A stretch of DNA of 64,000 nucleotides from Ascidiaceihabitans sp039975415 (GTDB lineage: Bacteria; Pseudomonadota; Alphaproteobacteria; Rhodobacterales; Rhodobacteraceae): the NCBI RefSeq assembly GCF_039975415.1, contig NZ_JBDWHD010000004.1; one strand, written 5' to 3'. The translations under genes and the position numbers were made by a program. Below the pieces are notes generated by a model. It saw nothing but the letters and a program-made list of their open reading frames with translations. It had not been told where the DNA came from and did not search any database. This document shows positions 8,423 to 16,901 of the stretch, piece after piece (within the stretch, counting starts at the first letter, position 1; the number at the start of each line of letters is the position of its first letter).

Positions 8423-9373
8423 CTAAGCCATCTTTGCTTGTCGCGCGGAACGCATACGCGCAAAATCATCACCCGCATGATAGCTGGACCGCGTCAAAGG
8501 TGTGGCGGACACCATCAAAAAGCCTTTGCCGTAAGCGGCCTTTTCATAGGCTGCAAATTCATCAGGATGCACAAAGCGGTCCACCGCATGGTGTTTCGGC
8601 GTGGGCTGCAAGTATTGCCCGATGGTCAGAAAGTCGATGTCTGCTGCGCGCATGTCTTCCATCACTTGCATGACAGATTGCCGATCTTCACCAAGACCCA
8701 CCATGATACCGGACTTGGTAAACATCATCGGATCAAGTTCCTTCACGCGCTGCAACAAACGCAGGGAATGGAAATAACGGGCACCCGGGCGCACCTCTGG
8801 GTAAAGGCCCGGCACGGTCTCAAGGTTGTGGTTGAACACATCGGGACGCGCCTCAACCACGGTTTCCAGAACCGAAGGGTCACATTTGATGAAATCCGGC
8901 GTCAGGATTTCGATGGTGGTGTCGGGGGAACGGTGTCGCACGGCACGAATCGTTTGGGCGAAATGATCTGCCCCCCCATCCGTAATATCATCGCGATCCA
9001 CAGACGTGATGACGACGTGGTTCAGCCCCAGCTTTTCAACGGCATGGGCCACGCGCCCAGGTTCAAACGCATCCAGATCTTCCGGGGGTTTGCCCGTGGC
9101 AATGTTGCAAAAGGTGCAGGCCCGCGTGCAAACTTCGCCCATGATCATCATCGTGGCATGACCTTGCGACCAGCATTCCCCGACGTTGGGGCATCCTGCC
9201 TCTTCGCAAACGGTCACCAAACCATTGTCACGCATGATATCGCGTGTGGTTTCATACCCTTTGCCACTGGGCGCTTTGACTCTGATCCAGTCGGGTTTTT
9301 TGGGTTGCGGATTGTCTTGGCGACGCGCTTTTTCGGGATGGCGCTGCGCCGGGATTTTCAGATCTCGCATCAT
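8423..9373 (-). CDS. lipA: Lipoyl synthase LipA
   Basis: A radical-SAM enzyme that inserts two sulfurs into the octanoyl group on lipoyl domains. Both iron-sulfur clusters are visible in the 316 residues: the auxiliary cluster cysteines at 56, 61 and 67 (CEEAGCPNVGEC) and the radical-SAM CX3CX2C at 82, 86 and 89 (CTRACTFC). The C-terminal RSSYHAG segment supplies the conserved serine ligand region. Length is normal. The gene is monocistronic here, flanked by a hairpin downstream and about 170 bp of upstream space shared tail-to-head with the DUF6456 gene. Confidence 0.97.
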   Translation of the reverse strand: MMRDLKIPAQRHPEKARRQDNPQPKKPDWIRVKAPSGKGYETTRDIMRDNGLVTVCEEAGCPNVGECWSQGHATMMIMGEVCTRACTFCNIATGKPPEDLDAFEPGRVAHAVEKLGLNHVVITSVDRDDITDGGADHFAQTIRAVRHRSPDTTIEILTPDFIKCDPSVLETVVEARPDVFNHNLETVPGLYPEVRPGARYFHSLRLLQRVKELDPMMFTKSGIMVGLGEDRQSVMQVMEDMRAADIDFLTIGQYLQPTPKHHAVDRFVHPDEFAAYEKAAYGKGFLMVSATPLTRSSYHAGDDFARMRSARQAKMA

Positions 9374-9491
9374 TTGGCTTTCAAGCTACTGCGTTGGTCT
9401 TGTTGAGCCTACCATAGCAGTTTGAAAATGTAACGGCAGGTGACGCATTGCCGCTTTGCGCGTCACGCAATGACACCGATCAAGACGTAAA

Positions 9492-9524
9492 AATGGCGTC
9501 CGGTGGAGGGAACCGAACGCCATT
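9492..9524 (-). terminator. Intrinsic terminator after the DUF6456 gene
   Basis: AATGGCGT (9492-9499) pairs with ACGCCATT (9517-9524), and inside it CGGT pairs with ACCG around a seven-base loop. On the minus strand the stem is followed by a run of T residues (complement of 9487-9491). It lies 20 bp past the stop codon. Confidence 0.75.
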
Positions 9525-9544
9525 CTTAATGAACCGTGGCAAGA

Positions 9545-10732
9545 TCAGCCGATAAGGCCGCCCCCCGGTCCGGTTGTTTCTTCGTAGTGGCGTTGCAAAC
9601 GCATCAAAGCGATCCGCAAGACAATCTTGCCAGACCGGGCAGACCACCCCAGCTTCTTTTCGGCGGTCTCCAACCCTTCCAGATAGCAGCAACAGCGCAA
9701 AACCACATCCGACAGGCCCGGTCCAAGATCGGTTAGGGCCGCAGCCACACGGTTGCGTGCGCCGGCGGGCCCGTTGCCCACGCCGCTGTCCGCAGCAAAG
9801 CCCCCGCGCCCGCCACCCGTTAGGAAACGGTCCCAGTTTTGCGCAACACGGGGTCCCATTTGCGCCAGTTCAAAATCTTCGCGCAAACGTTCGCCTGCCG
9901 TGACCAAGGCGTCACTTAGAAAACGTTCACCTTGTTTGTCACGACGTCGGGCCAATGCCGTCAAAGGCGATTCTGATAGATTGTATCGCATTTTGCGGCT
10001 GCGGCCTGTGTCCGCATCAGGCAGTGTTTTTTCACCCCACGTCCGGTGTTGTTCCCCGAAATCCGCTTGTGCTTCGGCAAAGCCATTTGGCGCCGTATCA
10101 CCGGCAACTTTCAACATTTCAGTCAGCGCATTTCGCCCTGCCGCAGTAATCTGGTAGCGCGTGATGCGTCCTGTTGTGTCTGCGCTGATCCATTCCTTCA
10201 GGGCCATGGCCTGCGCGACATCACGGTCGACCACAGCGGTCCGTGTGCTTGCACCGTCTTCTGTGTCGCGTACCACAACCGCTTTTTCCATATCCGCAGC
10301 AACAGCCAGCACAGCCCCCTTTTCACACATTCTGCGCAAAATGCGGGTCGCGTCTTGCGCCCAAAGGCTATCGTCGGTGGACTTGTGCGGCACAACGGAT
10401 TGGAAACTCATGTTGCTGTCTTTCTGTGTCAAAGTCGCGGCTTGTCGGGCCGTTTTAGAACGCCCGCGCAAGGACGCGGCGCCGGTTATTTCATCTTGGG
10501 TAAAGTGTGACGCGCCAAGTTTGCGCAGCGCTGCATCCACCAAAGGGTCGTCGCGTTGGGTTTCAACACGCCGGATCTGGCGCAAAATGGTAGATGCATG
10601 GCACCCTGAACGCCGCGCCAGCTCCCGAATGGGCAGCCCGGCCTCAGTATGTGCAAGATAGCGTTGGGCCCCTTTTGGAACCCATTCAGGCAGGCACGGA
10701 ATTCCATCCCTGCCAGTCATGATGTTCGTCAT
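9545..10732 (-). CDS. DUF6456 domain protein with N-terminal helix-turn-helix-like region
   Basis: A 395-residue conserved alphaproteobacterial protein of unknown function. The first ~60 residues include IRELARRSGCHASTILRQIRRVE, which reads like a helix-turn-helix; a middle winged-helix-like stretch (RITRYQITAAGRNALTEML) follows; the C-terminal ~150 residues match the DUF6456 pattern (ESPLTALARRRD, LVTAGERLREDFELAQM, GLSDVVLRCCCYLEGLE). A DNA-binding or regulatory role is inferred only from the helix-turn-helix. GAGGGAA precedes the ATG. The upstream gap shared with the divergent DUF6477 gene contains two DnaA-box-like sequences. Confidence 0.75.
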   Translation of the reverse strand: MTNIMTGRDGIPCLPEWVPKGAQRYLAHTEAGLPIRELARRSGCHASTILRQIRRVETQRDDPLVDAALRKLGASHFTQDEITGAASLRGRSKTARQAATLTQKDSNMSFQSVVPHKSTDDSLWAQDATRILRRMCEKGAVLAVAADMEKAVVVRDTEDGASTRTAVVDRDVAQAMALKEWISADTTGRITRYQITAAGRNALTEMLKVAGDTAPNGFAEAQADFGEQHRTWGEKTLPDADTGRSRKMRYNLSESPLTALARRRDKQGERFLSDALVTAGERLREDFELAQMGPRVAQNWDRFLTGGGRGGFAADSGVGNGPAGARNRVAAALTDLGPGLSDVVLRCCCYLEGLETAEKKLGWSARSGKIVLRIALMRLQRHYEETTGPGGGLIG

Positions 10733-10776
10733 TTTCCGTTCCCTCAGTCTACCAAACGGCCGAATTTAGTTTCGGC

Positions 10777-10797
10777 TTATCCCCAAACTTATCCACA
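10777..10797. promoter_or_regulatory. Two tandem DnaA-box-like sequences
   Basis: TTATCCACA at 10789-10797 is a perfect match to the DnaA-box consensus, and TTATCCCCA at 10777-10785 differs by one base, in the same orientation and 12 bp apart. A weaker third copy (CTTTCCACA) is at 10963-10971. They lie in the 257-bp divergent region between the DUF6456 and DUF6477 genes. An origin is unlikely because no AT-rich unwinding region or origin-linked gene is present; DnaA-dependent promoter control or titration is possible. Confidence 0.45.
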
Positions 10798-10989
10798 CAT
10801 CCTAAAGTTGCATTAGTTACCCGTTCGTTAACATTAAGCTGTGAGGCCATCATTGTTTCCAAAAGATAAACAGTTGTAAAAGCTGCGAACGGCGTGTTTT
10901 TCGCAAACGCAACACCCCTATAGGTTGTGACAGTGTGAGGGCAAGCGCAGGTCAAAACCCTGCTTTCCACACTGCAAAAGGACCTTAAA

Positions 10990-11298
10990 ATGCAAGATAT
11001 TCTGTCAATGTTGAACCAACTGCAACGTCCACGCCTTTTGATGAAGGCCGCGCGAATCGGCGCAGAAGATTACCGCCGCACGGTCCATTTGCCGCGTCTT
11101 TTAGGATATGGTCAGATGCCACGGCACGGTGCAGCACTGATTAAGTTAATGGAAGTTGAAGACACATTGAACGTGCAACGCAAGGACGACGAATCGGCTT
11201 ATAATCTGCTGCGCCATATCGATGTGTTGATCGCCATTGTCGGCGAGGCCCGCGAACTACAGGCCGCTCAGGGGCCGTCCAAACCGACGGCCGCCTGA
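10990..11298 (+). CDS. DUF6477 family protein
   Basis: A 102-residue protein typical of Rhodobacterales, with no assigned function. It opens MQDILSMLNQLQRPRLLMKAARIG, continues through an EDYRRTVHLPRLLG segment and a LIKLMEVEDTLNVQRK helix, and is mostly helical with no membrane segment or signal peptide. It is divergent from the DUF6456 gene across a region with DnaA-box-like sites, and it converges on the MttB-family gene only ten bases away. Any role is unknown. Confidence 0.75.
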   Translation: MQDILSMLNQLQRPRLLMKAARIGAEDYRRTVHLPRLLGYGQMPRHGAALIKLMEVEDTLNVQRKDDESAYNLLRHIDVLIAIVGEARELQAAQGPSKPTAA

Positions 11299-11308
11299 GG
11301 GAATACCA

Positions 11309-12856
11309 TTACATGAAGGAATCGGGCTCTGCCGCTTTCTTCCGCGCCACAAAATCGGTTAACGCCTCAAGCGTTGCCGGATCCATCGCAGGTTGCTGAT
11401 AATCGTTAAGCATTTTCTCGACGCGCAGGGTTGCCAAGGTTTGCGTGTCACGCGCACCTTCGTCTTCCCACGTCTCGAATGGTTTATAGTCCAGCAAGTC
11501 AGACTTCCAGAACGCTGACTTGAAGTTGGCCTGCGTGTGGGCACAACCCAGATAATGCCCCCCCGGCCCGACTTCGCGGATCGCATCCATGGCTTGTGCA
11601 TTCTCGTCGATTTGAACACCGGCCGCCAAATGGTGCAATGTCCCCAGCTGGTCCGCGTCCATTACAAATTTCTCGAAAGAGCTGACCAGCCCGCCTTCAA
11701 GCCAACCGCATGAGTGCAACATAAAGTTAACACCGGACAAAAGCCCCATGTTCAGGCTGTTGGCTGTTTCATAAGCCGCTTGCGCATCCGGCAGCTTTGA
11801 TCCGCAGAAGGAACCCGCAGACCGGAACGGCAATCCAAGGCGACGCGCCAATTGGCCTGCGCCATATGTAATATGCGACGCTTCGGGCGTGCCAAATGTC
11901 GGCGCACCAGAGTTCATATCAATCGACGTCACAAACGCCCCCATAATCACAGGCGCCCCCGGACGGATCAGCTGACTATATGCGATACCCGCCAAAACCT
12001 CGGCAAAAACTTGCGTCAACGTACCGGCAACAGACACCGGGGCCATAGCGCCACCCACGATAAAGGGTGAAATGATGCAAGCTTGGTTGTTTTTGGCATA
12101 CACTTCCAACGCGCCCATCATGACGTCATCGAACGTCATCGGAGAGTTGATGTTGATCAGCGACGTCATAACCGTGTTTTCCTGTACGAAATCCTTACCG
12201 AACAGGATTTCGCACATCTCAACACTGTCCTGCGCCCGGCTTGGTTCGGTCACAGAGCCCATAAAGGGTTTGTCGCTAAGCGTCATGTGGGCCAGCAGCA
12301 TATCGAGGTGACGTTTGTTAACGGGCACATCCGTGGGTTCACACACGGTGCCCCCCGAATGGTGCAGCCACTTGGACATATAGCCCAATTTCACGAACTT
12401 CTGGAAATCCGCCATGGTCGCATAGCGGCGGCCCCCTGCGACATCACGCACAAATGGTGGGCCATAGACAGGGGCCAGAACCAGGTTCTTTCCACCAATA
12501 ACCACGTTGCGGTCCGGATTGCGGGCATGCTGGGTGAACTGCGCGGGCGCTGTCGCACAAAGCTTACGGGCCAGACCTTTGGGAATGCGCACACGTTCAC
12601 CTTCAACAGATGCGCCCGCTTCGCGCCAACGCTCCAGTGCAGGTGGGTTGTCTGGGAAGTTGACACCGACTTCTTCCAGGATCTGTTCGGCATTGGCCTC
12701 GATGATATCCAACGCTTCTTCGGTCAAAACCTCAAAGTTTGGAATATTGCGTTCAATATACTTTGCGGTTTCAAAAGAGACCGCGGACCGTTCAGCGCGG
12801 CGCGCGGCCCCTCCGCCACCACGACCCCGACGACTACGTGTTGCTGCTTCGGTCAT
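11309..12856 (-). CDS. Trimethylamine methyltransferase family protein (MttB superfamily, non-pyrrolysine)
   Basis: A 515-residue member of the MttB superfamily, which moves methyl groups from quaternary or tertiary amines to a corrinoid protein. Characteristic segments are FEVLTEEALDIIEANAEQILEEVG near the start, YMSKWLHHSGGTVCEPTDVP, and GAPTFGTPEASHITYGAGQLARR. The frame has no internal amber codon, so it is not a pyrrolysine-type trimethylamine enzyme; members without pyrrolysine include glycine betaine and carnitine-type demethylases. No corrinoid protein or reductive activase is next to it. The frame is open to 13054, but MTEAATRSRRG at 12856 is the natural start. The N-terminus has an Arg/Gly-rich tail. 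Confidence 0.85.
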   Translation of the reverse strand: MTEAATRSRRGRGGGGAARRAERSAVSFETAKYIERNIPNFEVLTEEALDIIEANAEQILEEVGVNFPDNPPALERWREAGASVEGERVRIPKGLARKLCATAPAQFTQHARNPDRNVVIGGKNLVLAPVYGPPFVRDVAGGRRYATMADFQKFVKLGYMSKWLHHSGGTVCEPTDVPVNKRHLDMLLAHMTLSDKPFMGSVTEPSRAQDSVEMCEILFGKDFVQENTVMTSLININSPMTFDDVMMGALEVYAKNNQACIISPFIVGGAMAPVSVAGTLTQVFAEVLAGIAYSQLIRPGAPVIMGAFVTSIDMNSGAPTFGTPEASHITYGAGQLARRLGLPFRSAGSFCGSKLPDAQAAYETANSLNMGLLSGVNFMLHSCGWLEGGLVSSFEKFVMDADQLGTLHHLAAGVQIDENAQAMDAIREVGPGGHYLGCAHTQANFKSAFWKSDLLDYKPFETWEDEGARDTQTLATLRVEKMLNDYQQPAMDPATLEALTDFVARKKAAEPDSFM

Positions 12857-13047
12857 GATGCATCCCCTACCGTTTGAAAAGTTCACCGCACCGATAGCCC
12901 ACAGCTTGGCGTGCACGCGTGGAATTAGCGGCGCAAGAGGGAAAAAAGCGACATCCTTGTGTCTTCTTTCAAGAAATTTCCCAAGGTCTGCGGTCGCAGT
13001 CTCGTCCGACACTTGCCACCGCGCACGGGGCGGCATATTGCACATCC

Positions 13048-14619
13048 ATGACACAGCATCACGACCGCCTCCTCATCATCGATTTCGGCAGCCAAGTCAC
13101 GCAACTGATTGCGCGGCGTTTACGCGAGCTGAACGTATATTGTGAAATCCACCCATATCAGAACGTCACTGACGCGTTTCTGGCCGATTTCGCGCCCAAA
13201 GCCGTTATTTTTTCGGGCGGACCTGCATCGGTGATTGACGATGCTTCGCCGCGCCCGCCAGCGTCGGTCTTCGATCTGGATGTGCCGATCCTTGGCATTT
13301 GTTACGGCCAACAGGTCATGATGCAAATGTTGGGCGGACAAGTAGAACGCGGACATGGCACAGCGGAATTCGGACGGGCCTATGTCACGCCAAACGCAGA
13401 TAAATTAGCGCTTTTGGACGGTTGGTTCGAAGATACGGCACAGGACGGGCGCGAACAGGTCTGGATGAGCCACGGCGACCACGTGTCCAAGATCGCGCCC
13501 GGGTTTGCCGTCTACGGCACCTCGCCCAATGCGCCATTTGCCATTACGGCTGACACGGCCCGCAACTTTTTTGCCGTGCAATTCCATCCCGAGGTACACC
13601 ACACCCCGCGCGGTGCAAAACTGTACGAAAACTTTGTGAAAATGGCCGGGTTCAAAGGCGATTGGACCATGGGCGCATACCGCGAAGAAGCAATTGCCAA
13701 AATTCGCGCACAAGTGGGGGATGCCAAAGTCATTTGCGGGTTGTCCGGCGGAGTCGATTCTTCGGTCGCGGCCGTTTTGATCCATGAAGCAATCGGCGAT
13801 CAACTGACATGCGTTTTTGTGGATCACGGCTTACTGCGCAAGGGCGAAGCGGAAGAAGTCGTGAAAATGTTCCGCGACAACTATAACATGCCGCTGATCC
13901 ACGCGGACGAGCAAGACTTGTTCTTGGGTGAACTGGATGGCCAAAGCGATCCTGAAACCAAGCGCAAAATTATCGGCAAGCTGTTTATCGATGTGTTCCA
14001 GAAACATGCAGGCGAAGTGGGTGGGGCAAAGTTTTTGGCCCAAGGCACACTGTATCCCGATGTGATCGAAAGCGTATCCTTCTCGGGCGGTCCATCCGTT
14101 ACCATCAAATCGCATCACAATGTGGGTGGGTTGCCAGAAAAAATGGGCCTGAAACTGGTCGAGCCGCTGCGCGAGTTGTTCAAAGACGAAGTGCGCGCTT
14201 TGGGGCGAGAGCTTGGGCTGCCTGTCAGCTTTATTGGGCGCCATCCCTTCCCTGGCCCTGGCCTTGCCATCCGGTGCCCCGGTGAAATCACGCGACCCAA
14301 GCTAGAGATTTTGCGCGAAGCGGATGCCGTCTATATTGACCAAATCCGCAAACACGGGCTGTACGACGAGATCTGGCAAGCCTTTGTGGCCATTTTGCCG
14401 GTACGCACGGTGGGCGTGATGGGCGACGGGCGCACCTACGACTTTGCATGCGCCTTGCGTGCGGTCACATCTGTGGACGGGATGACGGCGGATTATTACC
14501 CGTTCAGCCACGAGTTTCTGGGCGAAACCGCGACGCGGATCATCAATGAAGTGCCGGGGATCAACCGGGTGACCTACGATATCACCTCCAAACCACCGGG
14601 AACCATCGAATGGGAGTGA
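13048..14619 (+). CDS. guaA: GMP synthase (glutamine-hydrolysing)
   Basis: It aminates XMP to GMP. The 523 residues comprise a class I glutamine amidotransferase domain (nucleophile Cys85 in ILGICYGQQ, with the FHPEVHHT histidine/glutamate pair), an ATP pyrophosphatase domain with the SGGVDSS P-loop, and the C-terminal dimerisation domain ending PPGTIEWE. The frame is open from 12919, but the family start is MTQHHDRLLIIDFGSQ at 13048. No Shine-Dalgarno sequence precedes this ATG; TTGCCA (13013) and CATATT (13034) lie so close that a leaderless transcript is conceivable. It is divergent from the MttB-family gene. Confidence 0.97.
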   Translation: MTQHHDRLLIIDFGSQVTQLIARRLRELNVYCEIHPYQNVTDAFLADFAPKAVIFSGGPASVIDDASPRPPASVFDLDVPILGICYGQQVMMQMLGGQVERGHGTAEFGRAYVTPNADKLALLDGWFEDTAQDGREQVWMSHGDHVSKIAPGFAVYGTSPNAPFAITADTARNFFAVQFHPEVHHTPRGAKLYENFVKMAGFKGDWTMGAYREEAIAKIRAQVGDAKVICGLSGGVDSSVAAVLIHEAIGDQLTCVFVDHGLLRKGEAEEVVKMFRDNYNMPLIHADEQDLFLGELDGQSDPETKRKIIGKLFIDVFQKHAGEVGGAKFLAQGTLYPDVIESVSFSGGPSVTIKSHHNVGGLPEKMGLKLVEPLRELFKDEVRALGRELGLPVSFIGRHPFPGPGLAIRCPGEITRPKLEILREADAVYIDQIRKHGLYDEIWQAFVAILPVRTVGVMGDGRTYDFACALRAVTSVDGMTADYYPFSHEFLGETATRIINEVPGINRVTYDITSKPPGTIEWE

Positions 14620-14661
14620 CACCTGACGCGCGACCCATGTTTTCTTGCAAAGAAAACACCA

Positions 14662-14682
14662 CAGAATTTTTGAAAAATTCTG
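14662..14682. repeat. Near-perfect inverted repeat between guaA and the EamA gene
   Basis: CAGAATTTTT (14662-14671), one G, then AAAAATTCTG (14673-14682). It is 43 bp past the guaA stop and eight bases before the next ATG. It may terminate guaA or occlude the start of the transporter, whose ATG has no clear ribosome site. The 3' side lacks a U-tract beyond the stem itself. Confidence 0.5.
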
Positions 14683-14689
14683 CACGCCG

Positions 14690-15556
14690 ATGAACCCGAT
14701 CTTCAAAGCGGCATTGTTTATGACAGGCGCCATCGCATCCTTTTCGGCGATGGCAGTGGCCGGTCGCGAGGTCAGCTTCGCCTTGGACACTTTCGAGATA
14801 ATGTTGTTTCGCAGCGTTGTTGGCGTCTTAATCGTCTGCAGCGTCGCCGCCTTCACAGGGACCTGGCGCCAGATCCGTACCGATGCATTGCACATCCACG
14901 GCATACGCAATCTTGCTCATTTCACGGGCCAGAACCTTTGGTTTTACGCGGTAACGGTCATTCCCTTGGCGCAGGTGTTTGCATTGGAATTCACCTCTCC
15001 GATCTGGGTGATCTTGCTCAGCCCTCTTTTGTTGGGTGAAAAGATCACGGCGGCGCGTGCTGGTGCAGCGATCCTTGGCTTTGTCGGTATCTTAATCGTG
15101 GCACGGCCGGGTATGGCGGGGTTGAATCCGGGCATTGTGATGGCTGGCGTATCTGCCATTTTTTTCGCCTTGACCAACATCTTCACCAAACGTCTGACAC
15201 GTACGCAGTCGATCACTTGTATTCTGTTCTATTTGACAGTGATGCAATTGGTGTTTGGTGTAGTAATGGCAGGCTACGATGGCGACATTGCAATGCCAGA
15301 CAGCCAAACCCTTCCATGGTTGGTGCTGATTGGTTGCGCGGGTCTGTTGGCGCATTTTTGTATCACAAGTGCATTGTCCATCGCGCCTGCGACTGTTGTG
15401 GTGCCGATTGATTTCATCCGTTTGCCCGTGATCGCTGTGATCGGAATGCTGACCTATAACGAGGCTGTCGATATCTGGGTGTTTGTAGGTGCGGCCATTA
15501 TCTTTGCCGGCAATTACTTCAATATCTATACGGAAACGCGCAAAAAAGTGAACTGA
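14690..15556 (+). CDS. DMT superfamily transporter, EamA domains
   Basis: An inner-membrane protein of 288 residues with about ten hydrophobic helices arranged as two EamA repeats, the usual architecture of drug/metabolite exporters. Typical pieces are FEIMLFRSVVGVLIV, ALEFTSPIWVILLSPLLLGEK in the first repeat and APATVVVPIDFIRLPVIAVIG in the second. The substrate cannot be read from sequence. The ATG at 14690 was preferred to the upstream TTG at 14645 because the extension is charged and lies within the inverted repeat. Confidence 0.85.
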   Translation: MNPIFKAALFMTGAIASFSAMAVAGREVSFALDTFEIMLFRSVVGVLIVCSVAAFTGTWRQIRTDALHIHGIRNLAHFTGQNLWFYAVTVIPLAQVFALEFTSPIWVILLSPLLLGEKITAARAGAAILGFVGILIVARPGMAGLNPGIVMAGVSAIFFALTNIFTKRLTRTQSITCILFYLTVMQLVFGVVMAGYDGDIAMPDSQTLPWLVLIGCAGLLAHFCITSALSIAPATVVVPIDFIRLPVIAVIGMLTYNEAVDIWVFVGAAIIFAGNYFNIYTETRKKVN

Positions 15557-15702
15557 CAGTCACGGCGCCTCACGAAAAGCGAAGCTTGCCTCACGCTGAC
15601 GAGAGCTTCCCTGTGGTCATGCTTGTCGCATCCTTAGGTGTCATTGCACGAAGATATGACACCGGGGTGAGGAGACCCCGACTTTCGGGAAAGGGAGACC
15701 CT

Positions 15703-16845
15703 ATGAAAACGCAATTTCTTGCGGCGATGACGTTTGGCCTGACGGCATCGGTGGCACATGCTGGCGGCTTGGACAGATCAGGGCAAGCGATCGACATTCT
15801 GTTTGAAGACGGCAATGTCTTGCAACTGACGTCCAGCTTTACGCGCCCCTCAATCACTGGTGTGCAAAACTCAGCCAATCCCGCGCTGTCTTTCGGCAAC
15901 GGCGTGGGCATTGGTAACGTCGGCCAGTCTTTTCAGACCTTCGGAGTGGCCTTGAAGTATCAATTCACCGATGCACTTAGTTTTGCTGTGATTCTTGATG
16001 AGCCCTTTGGCGCGGATACGGCTATCCCCGTAGTCCCAAATTCGTTTCTGGGCGGCACAGGAGCGACCGTAAACAGCACTGCCTTCACTGCAGTGGCCCG
16101 ATATAAATTCAACGACCGTTTTTCTGTCCATGGCGGGCTGCGGTACCAGCAAATTTCTGCTTCCGTCAATTTGGGCGGCTTGGCGTTTGGCGGGTTAAAC
16201 GGCTTTTCGGGCACTTTCGGCAATGACGGCGGACTGGGGTATGTTGTTGGCGCAGCGTATGAAATTCCAAAAATCGCTTTGCGTGTGTCCTTGACCTACA
16301 ATTCAGAAATTGATCACGATCTGCAAACGGTTGAAAGCATCAATGGTACTGTCATCAACCCGGGCAGCATCACACCGGTGACAACACCCGAAAGCCTAAA
16401 CCTTGCGTTTCAAACCGGTGTGGCCCCCAACACATTGGTGTTTGGATCGGTGCGCTACGCCCGCAATTCCACGACACAAGTGGCATCCGCAGGCTTTAAC
16501 GGGGCCTTGGGCACGACAAACAGCAGCCTGACGGATTTAGAGGATTCGCTGGATTACGAAATCGGCATCGGGCGTCGCTTCAATGACAAGTGGTCCGGGT
16601 CGTTGGCCATCGGGTATTCCACAAGCGGCGACGACAGTCTTGTGTCCCCTTTGGCGCCCACAAACGGATCGCGGTATGTCTCGGTTGGCGCAAAATATGA
16701 TTTCAGTGAAAAAGTATCGCTAAGCGGCGGCATCCGCTACACTGATCTTGGCAATGCAACGGCAGCCCCGGGCGGTGTGGGGGCTGCAACCTTTGACGGC
16801 AATTCGGCCCTGTCCGCAGGGTTTCGGGTATCCTACAAGTTCTGA
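15703..16845 (+). CDS. Outer-membrane protein, OmpP1/FadL family
   Basis: A predicted 380-residue outer-membrane beta-barrel for hydrophobic compounds. A signal peptide covers residues 1-20 (cleavage after AHA, before GGLDRSGQ). The mature N-terminus LDRSGQAIDILFEDGN and the many alternating strands (FGVALKYQF, RFSVHGGLRYQQ, SVGAKYDF) fit the FadL family, and the chain ends in phenylalanine (RVSYKF), the BamA recognition signal. A clear AAGGGAG site precedes the ATG at 15703. A 6-bp hairpin (15663-15680) lies in the leader. It is somewhat shorter than E. coli FadL; the ligand is unknown. Confidence 0.85.
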   Translation: MKTQFLAAMTFGLTASVAHAGGLDRSGQAIDILFEDGNVLQLTSSFTRPSITGVQNSANPALSFGNGVGIGNVGQSFQTFGVALKYQFTDALSFAVILDEPFGADTAIPVVPNSFLGGTGATVNSTAFTAVARYKFNDRFSVHGGLRYQQISASVNLGGLAFGGLNGFSGTFGNDGGLGYVVGAAYEIPKIALRVSLTYNSEIDHDLQTVESINGTVINPGSITPVTTPESLNLAFQTGVAPNTLVFGSVRYARNSTTQVASAGFNGALGTTNSSLTDLEDSLDYEIGIGRRFNDKWSGSLAIGYSTSGDDSLVSPLAPTNGSRYVSVGAKYDFSEKVSLSGGIRYTDLGNATAAPGGVGAATFDGNSALSAGFRVSYKF

Positions 16846-16901
16846 GTTTTTTGAACAAGAAACGGGTCGTCATGGTGCTGCCCCTCCCATAGGGTCGCGC
16901 C

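Noticed and set aside
10777..10797. Chromosome origin
   Set aside because: Two DnaA-like boxes alone are insufficient; there is no AT-rich unwinding element, no strand switch typical of an origin and no origin-linked gene.
12919..13047. N-terminal extension of the guaA frame
   Set aside because: The extra 43 residues have no GMP synthase character and cover the divergent promoter region.
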